The notes: generated by a model not told the origin, from the sequence alone. 17,222 nt of DNA from JAOAIV01 sp038849555 (GCA_038849555.1 JAWCMT010000033.1:1-17222), one strand, 5' to 3'; shown: positions 1-8,105, counted from the first letter of the stretch. Translations and numbers: made by a program.

Positions 1-174
1 GGAAAGAACATTAGCAAACTTTATCCTCAAATAGTTATTTGCGTGCGCATTCAAAGCAAGTTATTCGCTGAAATATAGCGGTAAGCCTAATTGCACTAGG
101 GTTTCTTTAAGAAAGCATTTTAAGATTTAACTCCCTATTTTTTAGGTAGTGAAAATTGTGTTCTTGGTGTCTGC
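1..174. other. Left-edge region upstream of the DUF523-DUF1722 gene
   Basis: The plus-strand frame starting at base 1 is open for 25 codons up to a TAG at 76-78. This could be the tail of a gene entering from outside the window, but the stretch is too short to recognise. Bases 105-130 are AT-rich and hold a weak TATA-like stretch (around 117-127) that could drive the gene at 175. Nothing else is visible here. Confidence 0.25.
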
Positions 175-1155
175 TTGAGAGTTTTTCCCAGACCTGTGGT
201 CGTGGTGTCTGAGTGCATCACTTTTGCGCCTGTACGTTACGATGGGCAAATCATTTCCAGCGAAGTGGTTGAAAAGCTTAAACCACATATTGATTTCATT
301 CCCGTATGCCCAGAAGTAAGCATTGGCTTAGGCGTTCCAAGAGCGCCAGTGCGGATAGTATTAGTTAACGGCGAGCGCCGATTAATCCAGCCTGCTACAG
401 GGGCTGACTTCACCGAGAAAATGCGGGCCTTCTCCGATTCCTTCCTCAGCTCTTTAAAGGAAGTTGACGGCTTCATTCTAAAGCATGGCTCGCCAAGTAG
501 CGGCTTAAGAAACGTGAAAGTTTACGGAAGCATCCAGAAGTCTGCGCCCATCGGCAAGGGTCCAGGCTTCTTCGGAGAAGCGGTTCTACAAAAATTTCCT
601 GGTCTCGCAATAGAGGATGAAGGGCGATTAATCAATCATAGAATCCGCGCTCATTTCCTAACAAAGCTTTTCGCCTTGGCAAGTTTTAGAGCTGCCGCGA
701 AAACTGGGCAAATCAGTAGCTTAATCCGTTTTCACTCTGAAAACAAGTATTTACTCACGGCATACAGCCAAAAAGAACTTAGATACATGGGGAAAATAGT
801 TGCCAACCAGGAAGGCAAACCAGCAAGAGAGCTTTTTGAAGAGTACAAGAGGCATTTGACTTTGGCGCTGGCTAAAATGCCAAGTACTGGCTCATATGCC
901 AATGTACTCTTGAAAATCATGGGATATTTCTCAAGCGGCCTCTCAAAAGAGGAAAAAGCCTTTTTCATCGGACACGTGGAAAAATACCGCGTGGGTCAGC
1001 TTCCGTTAAGCGCCTTACTGAGTATTCTGAAAGCGTGGATAATAAGGTTCAAGCAAGATTACTTATCTGCGCAGACGTTGCTGGAGCCATATCCCGAGGT
1101 GCTGACAGAACTGGATTACATGCATTCATATAACGTTAGGGATTACTGGAAATAG
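175..1155 (+). CDS. DUF523-DUF1722 fusion protein, TudS/RudS-type desulfidase-like
   Basis: The N-terminal half (about residues 7-150) is a DUF523 domain: VSEC (C14) followed by PVRYDG, then VCPEVSIGLGVPR with C45, then the loop SPSSG at 106-110. The C-terminal half (about 190-320) is DUF1722, recognisable from ANVLLKIMGYF and the DYLSAQTLLEPYPE segment. Known for the family: DUF523 proteins such as TudS are [4Fe-4S] thiouracil desulfidases, and the DUF523-DUF1722 fusion (RudS) removes sulfur from 4-thiouridine in bacterial tRNA. Cytosolic; no signal peptide or membrane segment is seen. Odd point: the third cluster cysteine, normally in SPSCG, is serine (S109, codon agc), so the cluster may be altered or lost. 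The start is a TTG at 175; the frame is open upstream to a stop at 121 but has no better start codon. It converges with the heliorhodopsin gene. Confidence 0.8.
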   Translation: MRVFPRPVVVVSECITFAPVRYDGQIISSEVVEKLKPHIDFIPVCPEVSIGLGVPRAPVRIVLVNGERRLIQPATGADFTEKMRAFSDSFLSSLKEVDGFILKHGSPSSGLRNVKVYGSIQKSAPIGKGPGFFGEAVLQKFPGLAIEDEGRLINHRIRAHFLTKLFALASFRAAAKTGQISSLIRFHSENKYLLTAYSQKELRYMGKIVANQEGKPARELFEEYKRHLTLALAKMPSTGSYANVLLKIMGYFSSGLSKEEKAFFIGHVEKYRVGQLPLSALLSILKAWIIRFKQDYLSAQTLLEPYPEVLTELDYMHSYNVRDYWK

Positions 1156-1224
1156 CTTGGTTTTCTGCGGTTCCCGTGAGTCTGCTGATGTTTCGCCGTT
1201 TTACTAAGCGTTTGTAAAGTGGGG

Positions 1225-2037
1225 TTAGAAGGGCGCGTATATTCCGATGAAAACTAGCCATGCCAGAGCGGTTTTGGCTACAAAGCTTAATATTATGTAG
1301 ACGCGTTCGCCGTAAAGATAGTCTTTCCATGGGCCCACACCTTTGTATTGCAGCACCATATTCAAAGCGAAGACGTTGAATACTGCAAAGTAGATGAGGA
1401 AGATTAGGTAGACGAACGTGGGCGGGTTAGTTCCTGTTGAGGTAATTGCTGCTGCGAAATAGGCAAAGAGAACCACCCATGGAACTCCTCCGGATATGCA
1501 TCCCAGAATAAACGGCAACCATGATGTTTTCTCAGCTTTTTGATTCACCACTTCCATGTAGTAGCCGAACATTATCATCATCGCATTTAAGGTGAAAATC
1601 ATAACTAAAGACCAGAAATCCCAGACGCCGACAAACGTCGCAATTAGCACTATCATTATCGAGCTGGAAAATGCATATTCATACCAACGGTAAGGATTAA
1701 TGCCTCTTTTCAAATTCTCATTATAATCTTGGTTTTTCGGAAAGGCTATGATGAAATGAGCTAAAGCTGACAGCAACGGGAACGAGGCAACTATAACGCC
1801 GAGATTAGTTAAAGTAAATAGAACCTGCGGGTTAGGTGCAACAGAAATCGGCGGGCCTATGTTAAATTTCAAGTAAAACGTGTAAATGTCTCTTTCCCAG
1901 GATATTAAAGTGCCCAGTACAAGCATCAAAATTCCTTGGGATAAATGAAGTATTCCTGCGCCGATGTTGAACCGCCTTAAATAGCTGAATGAGATAGGTG
2001 ACTTCGCGATTATTTTCAGTCTTTCTTCATAATTCAA
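1225..2037 (-). CDS. Heliorhodopsin
   Basis: A 270-aa seven-helix retinal protein. Helix 1 has RRFNIGAGILHLSQG with H31, helix 2 has H94, helix 3 has RWYEY with E120 (predicted Schiff-base counterion), and helix 7 has SFVAKTALAW with K255, the predicted retinal lysine. The spacing of these residues matches H23, H80, E107 and K241 of the founding heliorhodopsin 48C12 with offsets of 8-14. Known for the family: heliorhodopsins sit in the membrane with inverted topology (N-terminus inside), have slow photocycles, and most do not pump ions. The start is TTG at 2037 with a perfect GGAGGTGAT six bases upstream. The gene diverges from the cation ATPase and converges with the desulfidase-like gene, 69 bp between stops. 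An AT-rich candidate TATA lies near 2090-2100. The physiological role is unknown. Confidence 0.93.
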   Translation of the reverse strand: MNYEERLKIIAKSPISFSYLRRFNIGAGILHLSQGILMLVLGTLISWERDIYTFYLKFNIGPPISVAPNPQVLFTLTNLGVIVASFPLLSALAHFIIAFPKNQDYNENLKRGINPYRWYEYAFSSSIMIVLIATFVGVWDFWSLVMIFTLNAMMIMFGYYMEVVNQKAEKTSWLPFILGCISGGVPWVVLFAYFAAAITSTGTNPPTFVYLIFLIYFAVFNVFALNMVLQYKGVGPWKDYLYGERVYIILSFVAKTALAWLVFIGIYAPF

Positions 2038-2089
2038 AAGAAATCACCTCCCCTAAAGGTCAAACAGAACATAATTAGCTTCGTTGAAA

Positions 2090-2105
2090 CTATTTAATTT
2101 CAAGC
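2090..2105 (-). promoter_or_regulatory. Candidate heliorhodopsin promoter
   Basis: Read on the minus strand this is GAAATTAAATAGT, an AT-rich TATA-like element. It would place transcription start around 2065-2070, giving a leader of about 30 nt that contains the strong SD (plus-strand 2045-2053). No other element between the divergent genes fits the minus strand better. Confidence 0.35.
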
Positions 2106-2181
2106 GCTTTTAAGTTTTTTGATTAAACGGTCTGGAGTTCACTTAATGGCAAAGAGCCCTATCCTGTTTGCGCTACCGAAG

Positions 2182-2198
2182 TTATGATTAAATCATAA
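2182..2198. promoter_or_regulatory. Palindromic operator candidate at the ATPase promoter
   Basis: TTATGATTAAATCATAA is a perfect inverted repeat with 7-bp arms and a 3-bp spacer. It ends 5 bp before the TATA box at 2204-2211. A dimeric regulator bound here would touch the TBP/TFB site, so it is a plausible operator for the divergent ATPase/heliorhodopsin region. AT-rich palindromes also arise by chance, which limits confidence. Confidence 0.4.
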
Positions 2199-2202
2199 AA
2201 TC

Positions 2203-2213
2203 GTTTATATACC
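2203..2213 (+). promoter_or_regulatory. TATA box of the ATPase-kinase-phosphorylase operon
   Basis: GTTTATATACC is a textbook archaeal TATA box. It would start transcription around 2232-2238, about 30 nt before the GTG at 2268, leaving room for the GAGGA SD at 2256-2260. Confidence 0.6.
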
Positions 2214-2267
2214 AATGAAAAGATAAGGTAATCACAATCTAACCATAACTTTTCTGAGGAAATCTCT

Positions 2268-5000
2268 GTGGCTCAGGAAACAGTCTGGCACAATCTAAGC
2301 GCTGAAGAAGTCTTCACGCAGCTTAATACAAGCGAAAGAGGCTTGACAAACGCTGAAGCAGCGAAGCGACTGCAGATTTACGGGCTGAATGAGCTGGAAG
2401 AAGAAAAGAAAACCAGCAAATTGGCGTTGCTTGTGCGGCAGCTGAAAAGCCCGCTTGTAGGCGTGCTTGTCGCGGCAGCGTTAATTTCGTTTTTTGTTGA
2501 AAAATACATTGACATGACAGTTATCCTCGTCGTTATCGCTTTGAACGCGGCCATCGGCTTTTTCCAAGAATACAAGGCGGAGGCGGCCCTTCAAGCGCTG
2601 AAAACCATGGCTGCGCCAGAAGCCGAAGTAATCCGGGACTGCCCGGAAACAGGCAGCTGCATCGAAATGCGAGTGAAAACAAGAGAGATAGTTCCAGGCG
2701 ACGTGATAGATTTGGACGCTGGAGCTAAAGTGCCAGCTGACGCCCGCATTTTCGAGGCCATAAACCTTGAAATAGACGAGTCAATGCTCACCGGAGAGTC
2801 AACACCTGTTAAAAAAGCGGTGGGCGTCCTCCCGAAAGACTTGCCCGTTGCTGATAGAGCGAACATGGCTTTTTCAGGCACTATAGTTACGCGTGGAAGA
2901 GGCAAAGCAGTTGTTGTCGCCACTGGAATGAAGACTGAAATAGGCAAAATAGCCAAGTTGATAAAGGAAACAGAAAAAGCTGAAACACCGATTCAGAAGC
3001 AGACAGTAGACTTAAGCAAAAAGCTTGGCTTGCTTGCGCTACTGGCAAGCGGCTTAATCTTGATAATTAGTCTTCTCCGCGGGTTTGAATTTCTCGAAGC
3101 ATTCCTATTCGTGCTGGCCGCAGCAGTCTCCGCCATTCCAGAAGGCTTACCAGTCGTAATAACAATAACCTTAGCCATTGGCGTGCACAGAATGGCGAAG
3201 AGAAACGCCATCATCCGCAAACTGCAAGCCGTTGACACGCTGGGCTCGGCCACAGTGATTTGCACGGATAAAACTGGAACATTAACTACCAACCAAATGA
3301 CTACTCAGCAGATATTTGTAAACAATAAGCTCGTTAAGGTCACCGGGGTTGGATACACTCCAGAAGGCCATTTCGAAGTTGAAGGCGCAAAAATTGACGC
3401 TGCAAAAGAGGAAGCACTCAGTTTATTGCTTAGAGTTGCTGCGCTGTGCAACGATGCCCGGCTAAGGCGGCACAAACTCGACGGCAAACAACAATGGGAA
3501 ATTTACGGCGACACCACGGAAGGCGCGCTGGTTGTGGCCGCTGCAAAAGCAGGCTTACAAAAAGACGATTTAGAAGCCAAGTATCCCCGCGTAGACGAGA
3601 TACCATTCGACCCCAAAAACAGGTATATGGTTACCTTCCACAAAATCGCCCCGGAGAAACTTCACGTCTACGTTAAAGGCGCACCGGAAACCATACTTGA
3701 ACAGTGCGTTGAAATCCTTGAAGATGGCAAAACAAAACGGTTAACTCAGCAAAGAAAAGCAGAAATCCTCGCAGTCAGCACCCAGATGGCCAGAGAAGCT
3801 TTGCGCGTGTTAGCCATCGCTTATGCGAGCATAGATGCCGCGGAGCTTGAAGACGTAAAAACCGCTATCCAAAGAGGACGCGCTAAACTCGTTTTTATAG
3901 GCCTTGCAGGCATGCTGGATCCGCCTAGGCCAGAGGCCAAGTCAGCTGTTCAGCTCTGCAAAAAAGCAGGAATAAAAGTGATAATGGCTACAGGCGACCA
4001 TAAGCTTACCGCCGAGGCCATCGCGAAGGAAATAGGCATTCTAGAAGCAAGTCACCGGGTTCTAACGGGCACAGACTTGGACGGCATGTCTGATGACGAG
4101 CTTGACGCGGTGATAAATGAAACCGCGGTGTTCGCGCGGGTTTCCCCGGCGCATAAGTATCGCGTCGTGGAATCTCTACGGCGGAAAGGCCACATCGTGG
4201 CTATGACAGGCGACGGCGTAAATGATGCGCCCGCGTTGAAGGCGGCGGAAATAGGTGTCGCAATGGGCATCACGGGCACTGACGTCACAAAGGAGACGGC
4301 GGACATGGTTTTGACTGACGACAACTTCGCAAGCATCGTCAACGCCGTGGAAGAGGGCCGCGTAGTTTTCGAAAACATCAGAAAAGTCGTGAAATATCTT
4401 GTTTCAACCAACACGGGCGAAATAATCACTGTAATAGCGGCGCTTGTGCTTTTGCCTGGTGTGCCACTAATTTTCACGCCAGTTCAGATTCTCTGGGTTA
4501 ACCTAGTCACCGACGGCTTGCTTGACAAGTTCTTGGCCATGGAGCCTAAAGAGAAGGGTGTGATGGAGCAGCCGCCGAGGAAACCCAAAGAGCGGATAAT
4601 TAACCGAGATATTATGTTGAATATTGCTTACGTCGGTGTATTCATGGCTATTGGCACACTATGGATGTTCATAACGGGCTATAACGGCGGTGGTCTTCAA
4701 AGAGCACAAACATTAGCCTTCACCACCATAGCTATGTTCCAAGTATTCAACGCGCTGAATTGCCGGTCAAGAACAACATCCATCTTCAAACTTGGCTTAA
4801 CCACCAATAAGTATTTGCTAGGCGGCATTGCCGCATCTGTATCTCTACAAGTGCTCGCAACGCTCTTGCCGCCGCTACAAACCGCATTAGGCACCATTTC
4901 GCTTTCACCCATGGACTGGCTACTGATAATTATCGTCTCCAGCTCGGTGCTATTTGCTGACGAAATAAGAAAACTTGTGAGAAGCAAAGTGAAAAAGTGA
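2268..5000 (+). CDS. P-type cation-transporting ATPase, type IIA (Ca2+-like)
   Basis: A 910-aa pump that couples ATP hydrolysis to cation export across the cell membrane. Visible in order: an N-terminal cation-ATPase domain (about 5-70), M1-M2, actuator motif TGES at 175-178, M4 motif PEGLP with E292, phosphorylation site DKTGTLT with D334, nucleotide-binding KGAPE, the DPPR motif, hinge TGDGVNDAP at 647-655, then M5-M10. Ion-site residues of SERCA are conserved: M4 E292, M5 N715 and E718 (TNTGEI), M6 N745, T748 and D749 (NLVTDG). That pattern supports Ca2+ (sites I and II) over H+ or Na+/K+, although Mn2+ cannot be excluded. The GTG start has GAGGA 7-8 bases upstream. It is the first gene of an apparent operon and its TGA directly abuts the next ATG. 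Confidence 0.93.
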   Translation: MAQETVWHNLSAEEVFTQLNTSERGLTNAEAAKRLQIYGLNELEEEKKTSKLALLVRQLKSPLVGVLVAAALISFFVEKYIDMTVILVVIALNAAIGFFQEYKAEAALQALKTMAAPEAEVIRDCPETGSCIEMRVKTREIVPGDVIDLDAGAKVPADARIFEAINLEIDESMLTGESTPVKKAVGVLPKDLPVADRANMAFSGTIVTRGRGKAVVVATGMKTEIGKIAKLIKETEKAETPIQKQTVDLSKKLGLLALLASGLILIISLLRGFEFLEAFLFVLAAAVSAIPEGLPVVITITLAIGVHRMAKRNAIIRKLQAVDTLGSATVICTDKTGTLTTNQMTTQQIFVNNKLVKVTGVGYTPEGHFEVEGAKIDAAKEEALSLLLRVAALCNDARLRRHKLDGKQQWEIYGDTTEGALVVAAAKAGLQKDDLEAKYPRVDEIPFDPKNRYMVTFHKIAPEKLHVYVKGAPETILEQCVEILEDGKTKRLTQQRKAEILAVSTQMAREALRVLAIAYASIDAAELEDVKTAIQRGRAKLVFIGLAGMLDPPRPEAKSAVQLCKKAGIKVIMATGDHKLTAEAIAKEIGILEASHRVLTGTDLDGMSDDELDAVINETAVFARVSPAHKYRVVESLRRKGHIVAMTGDGVNDAPALKAAEIGVAMGITGTDVTKETADMVLTDDNFASIVNAVEEGRVVFENIRKVVKYLVSTNTGEIITVIAALVLLPGVPLIFTPVQILWVNLVTDGLLDKFLAMEPKEKGVMEQPPRKPKERIINRDIMLNIAYVGVFMAIGTLWMFITGYNGGGLQRAQTLAFTTIAMFQVFNALNCRSRTTSIFKLGLTTNKYLLGGIAASVSLQVLATLLPPLQTALGTISLSPMDWLLIIIVSSSVLFADEIRKLVRSKVKK

Positions 5001-5954
5001 ATGCATATGGCATCAAAATACGAAGTTGAACTTATCTCCATCGAGGAAAAGAACGCATTAATGGAAAAATATGGCGAGCGACTGCTTTATGAGGAAAGAG
5101 CAGACATATACGGCTGTTGTATAAAACTCTTAACAGACAGCAAATACATGAAAGACCGATGGGAAGAAAATTTTTACCCCATGTCCGCGTACATTCGCTC
5201 ACACGGACGGCTAATTGTCATACAGGAAAACGGTGAAAAACAACGCGTACTTTACGACCCGCTCTCGAAAACAGCCTTCCTAATCAACGTTGACTATTAT
5301 GGCTGGGTGAAGTCAATAGCCCTAAGTGTTGCAGGCGACATACTTGAGGACGAGCACGGCATAAACTCGGTTCACGGCGCCTGCGTAAGCATCGCAGGTC
5401 AAGGCGCCTGTTTGATAGCGCCATCTGGCACCGGCAAAACCACGCATACTTATGGGCTGCTGAGGCTAAAAGGCGTTCGCGCCATATCCGATGACTGGTT
5501 CTTTGTCCGCTTTATGGCTGACCAGAACGTGGCATTTAGCTCTGAAAAGAACTTCTATATCCAAGCAGACATCGCGGAAATCTGGGGCGAATACAAGACG
5601 CTTGTGGAAAAGGCCGAGTTCGACGCGAAAGGCAGAGCCGTCGTCAACATCCGATGGATTGTTGGAAAAGGGAAAATCTTCCCCATGACACCGTTGGACA
5701 CGGCGATTTTGCTGAAACGCGACCAGACTGATAGCACGGTAGCCAAAAAGTTAACGGCGACCGAAGCGGTTGATTACATCAAAAGAGTAGACTTCTGCAA
5801 TCCGCATCTGTTAGTTAAGAATTCAAGAAAAACTCTGTTACGCGAGAAGTTCTTCCAAGAATTCTTTAGCCATGTTGAAACTTACCTTGTGAATACTATG
5901 TTGCCGCCGATTGAGACACACAAAGTAATAAAAGAAATTTTAAAAGTAACTTAA
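5001..5954 (+). CDS. HPr kinase/PEPCK-fold kinase-like protein
   Basis: A 317-aa soluble protein. The C-terminal half has the HprK/PEPCK-type nucleotide fold: VHGACV (about 123-128), Walker A loop APSGTGKTT at 140-148 with K146, and a Walker B-like ISDDW with D164 and D165. The first 100 residues match no domain I recognise. Known for the fold: HprK phosphorylates HPr on serine in bacteria, but no PTS gene occurs here and archaeal HprK-like proteins act on other, mostly unidentified, substrates. The ATG at 5001 follows the ATPase stop with no gap; a second in-frame ATG at 5007 is an equally possible start. Its place between a cation pump and a glucan phosphorylase suggests control of, or a substrate in, carbon storage metabolism; that is inference. 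Confidence 0.7.
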   Translation: MHMASKYEVELISIEEKNALMEKYGERLLYEERADIYGCCIKLLTDSKYMKDRWEENFYPMSAYIRSHGRLIVIQENGEKQRVLYDPLSKTAFLINVDYYGWVKSIALSVAGDILEDEHGINSVHGACVSIAGQGACLIAPSGTGKTTHTYGLLRLKGVRAISDDWFFVRFMADQNVAFSSEKNFYIQADIAEIWGEYKTLVEKAEFDAKGRAVVNIRWIVGKGKIFPMTPLDTAILLKRDQTDSTVAKKLTATEAVDYIKRVDFCNPHLLVKNSRKTLLREKFFQEFFSHVETYLVNTMLPPIETHKVIKEILKVT

Positions 5955-5980
5955 GCATTACGCAGTCAAGTGCTTAGCTT

Positions 5981-7645
5981 ATGCAAAACCAGACAAAGCA
6001 GAAAGTCGCGTATTTTTCTATGGAAATTGCGCTGTTAAATGACATTCACACTTACAGCGGCGGCCTCGGCGTACTCGCAGGCGACACGATAAGGTCAAGC
6101 GCTGATTTGAAACTGCCTCTGGTAGGCGTCAGCTTAGTCAGCAAGAAAGGCTATTTCAGACAGGAATTAACGCCCGACGGAAAGCAGATAGAACATGAAG
6201 ACCCCTGGGACCCCGCAACGTTCATGCAGCTGCTTCCAGAAGAAGTCACAGTGCAGATTCAATCACGCGATGTGCATGTCAAAGCGTGGCTCTACAACGC
6301 TGTAAGCCAAACGGGCGGCGTGATTCCTGTCTACTTTTTGGATACAGATGTTGAGGGAAACAGTAGAGAAGATAGAGAAATCACCTCTTTCCTTTACGGC
6401 GGAGACGAGCGATACCGCCTCAAGCAAGAGGTCGTGCTGGGAATAGGCGGCGTCAGGATGCTGGAAAAATTAGGAATAAGCATCCGCAAATACCACATGA
6501 ACGAGGGGCACTCAGCCTTTCTCGCTTTAGAATTGCTGCAGCAATGGAAACTGGATATTGATAAAGTTAGAAGTAGCTGCATATTTACAACGCATACTCC
6601 TGTAGACGCGGGGCAGGATAAATTCTCTTATGACCTTGTTAAAGAAGTCTTAGGCGATTATGTACCATTGGAAGTTCTGAAAAGCATAGGCGGCGAAGAC
6701 CGATTAAATATGACGCGGCTTGCACTTAACCTAAGCGACTACATTAACGGCGTAGCAAAAAGGCATGGCGAATCCTCAAGAGAGATGTTTCCCGGCTACG
6801 AAATTCACGCAATCACCAACGGCATCCACTCGTATACGTGGACATGCGAAAGCTTCAGAAGATTATACGATAAGTATCTGCCAGGCTGGGCGAACGAGCC
6901 TAACCTACTTGTTCGGGTAGATGTAATACCCGACGAGGAAATTTGGCTGGCTCACCGGGAAGCAAAAAAATCATTGATTGACTACGTTAACAAAGTCGCT
7001 AATATTGGCATGAGCATTGACGTATTGACTATTGGTTTTGCTCGAAGAGCCACAGAATACAAAAGAGCCACACTAATATTCTCCGATCTACAGAAGCTGC
7101 GCAGAATAAGCAGGAAAACGCCTATCCAAATAATTTTCGCGGGAAAAGCACATCCAAAAGATTACCAGGGCAAGAAAATTATTGAACAAATCTTCAGCTA
7201 CACTCAAAAATTAAAAGATGACATCAAAATTGTCTACTTAGAAAATTATGGTTTAGAAACCGCAGCCATGGTGATTGCTGGAGTTGATGTTTGGCTGAAC
7301 ACGCCTCATCCGCCTTTTGAGGCATCGGGAACCAGCGGCATGAAGGCAGCGCATAATGGCGTAATAAATTTCAGCGTTCTGGATGGCTGGTGGATTGAGG
7401 GCTGGATAGAGGGAATAACAGGCTGGTCGATTGGGCCGCCTCCAGAAGAGCGCATCCCGCTTGAAGAACGAAGTAGCAGAGAAATAGATGATCTTTATAA
7501 TAAACTGGAGTACATCATAGCGCCCATGTTCTACACGAAAAGAGATGAATGGATAAAAACCATGAAAAACTCCATTGGAAAAATCGCTTACTACTTCAAC
7601 AGCCACAGAATGATGCGGAGATACATTACAGAAGCCTACTTTTAA
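5981..7645 (+). CDS. glgP: Alpha-glucan (glycogen/maltodextrin) phosphorylase, GT35
   Basis: Splits alpha-1,4-glucans with phosphate to release glucose 1-phosphate, using PLP as cofactor; cytosolic. At 554 aa it belongs to the short archaeal/bacterial class, which is smaller than the roughly 800-aa classical enzymes. Visible motifs: KVAYFSMEIAL at the N-terminus, YSGGLGVLAGD, YHMNEGHSAF, FTTHTPVDAGQD, TNGIH, and the PLP-lysine segment EASGTSGMKA with K455. It lies 26 bp after the kinase-like gene on the same strand, without a clear SD, so it is probably cotranscribed. The complete length and intact C-terminus argue for a functional enzyme. Confidence 0.93.
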   Translation: MQNQTKQKVAYFSMEIALLNDIHTYSGGLGVLAGDTIRSSADLKLPLVGVSLVSKKGYFRQELTPDGKQIEHEDPWDPATFMQLLPEEVTVQIQSRDVHVKAWLYNAVSQTGGVIPVYFLDTDVEGNSREDREITSFLYGGDERYRLKQEVVLGIGGVRMLEKLGISIRKYHMNEGHSAFLALELLQQWKLDIDKVRSSCIFTTHTPVDAGQDKFSYDLVKEVLGDYVPLEVLKSIGGEDRLNMTRLALNLSDYINGVAKRHGESSREMFPGYEIHAITNGIHSYTWTCESFRRLYDKYLPGWANEPNLLVRVDVIPDEEIWLAHREAKKSLIDYVNKVANIGMSIDVLTIGFARRATEYKRATLIFSDLQKLRRISRKTPIQIIFAGKAHPKDYQGKKIIEQIFSYTQKLKDDIKIVYLENYGLETAAMVIAGVDVWLNTPHPPFEASGTSGMKAAHNGVINFSVLDGWWIEGWIEGITGWSIGPPPEERIPLEERSSREIDDLYNKLEYIIAPMFYTKRDEWIKTMKNSIGKIAYYFNSHRMMRRYITEAYF

Positions 7646-7732
7646 GTGCTCACAAATAATAGAACAATTGCTGAAACTTGCTTGCTCGTAGACGTTGAAT
7701 GGTGGGGCTGGCCGGATTTGAACCGACGACCT

Positions 7733-7762
7733 TTACCCGGAAATCGGCGCTTGGCCGTTCCT
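7733..7762 (-). other. tRNA-Trp intron 2 (43/44), 30 nt
   Basis: A non-canonical intron between the anticodon stem and the variable loop. The junction folds as ACCC-GTA-GGAA facing TTCC-GGGT-AAA: a 4-bp central helix and 3-nt bulges, with cleavage after the second nucleotide of each bulge. The excised piece has an internal CGGC/GCCG hairpin. This placement is the only one that restores both the anticodon stem and a normal variable loop. Confidence 0.85.
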
Positions 7763-7768
7763 ACGGGT

Positions 7769-7832
7769 TTCTCTAAGACCGCTCCAGAACTTCGTCATCC
7801 CCTGCGGTCAGCAAACCCGTTGTGCTTGCTTT
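7769..7832 (-). ncRNA. tRNA-Trp intron 1 (37/38) with box C/D guide-like elements
   Basis: A 64-nt intron at the canonical position. The splice junctions fit a bulge-helix-bulge: exon CTCC faces intron AGAG (one C-A mismatch), with bulges AGA and AAA, and AAG/CTT continuing the helix. Within it, ACGGGTTT (7820-7813) is complementary to AAACCCGT at the 3' splice site and lies just before a CTGA box (7811-7808); by the N-plus-5 rule it targets C39. A second antisense, TTCTGGAG (7789-7782), pairs with CTCCAGAA around the anticodon and follows a C-like box ATGACGA (7798-7792). Haloarchaeal pre-tRNA-Trp introns are known to guide methylation of positions 34 and 39. A clear terminal box C and box D are not seen. 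Confidence 0.75.
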
Positions 7833-8052
7833 CTGGAGCCCGTCGTCATGCCTGCCTAGACTACAGCCCCTTTCCATGCCAATGCTGAATGGATTAAGTT
7901 GAATGTCCAAAATAAAAATATATTCATCAAATCTTTTTACGTGAGACGAAGCTGCTTTCAGAAAAGCGCTCCGTACCTGCTATGAAAAAGGCTATGTTGC
8001 CGTTGCAAAAGGCTAATCAGCTTTTAAAAATGCTTTGGTAAACTCTGTTAAA

Positions 8053-8066
8053 CGCAAAATTTATAA
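8053..8066 (+). promoter_or_regulatory. BRE/TATA promoter of the 4-TM protein gene
   Basis: CGCAAAATTTATAA combines a BRE-like CGCAAAA and a TATA element. Transcription would start near 8088, just before the SD GAGGGGA at 8094-8100 that serves the ATG at 8106. Confidence 0.55.
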
Positions 8067-8105
8067 CAAAAATCAAATGATAACTAAACTTTTGAGGGGA
8101 TTAAA

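Larger units (their letters stand above)
7700..7870 (-). tRNA. tRNA-Trp (CCA anticodon), two introns, encoded CCA
   Basis: The 5' end is at 7870. Acceptor GGGGCTG (7870-7864) pairs with CAGCCCC (7710-7704); the discriminator is A7703 and CCA is encoded at 7702-7700. D arm 7861-7846. Anticodon stem ACGGG (7843-7839) pairs with CCCGT (7767-7763). Anticodon CCA is 7836-7834. T arm is GTCGG-TTCAAAT-CCGGC (7727-7711). Introns lie at 37/38 (7832-7769) and 43/44 (7762-7733). Removing them leaves a standard 77-nt tRNA, CCA included, with a 5-nt variable loop AGGTC. A TATA-like element at about 7891-7901 (minus strand AACTTAATCC) is at a plausible distance for transcription. Confidence 0.93.

Noticed and set aside
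7646..7888. An 80-codon plus-strand reading frame after the phosphorylase gene
   Set aside because: It is the antisense of the intron-containing tRNA-Trp gene; the peptide has no protein-like pattern.
7982..8041. A 19-aa ORF (MKKAMLPLQKANQLLKMLW) upstream of the 4-TM gene
   Set aside because: It has no SD and lies upstream of the TATA box at 8053-8066, so it would not be on the same transcript.
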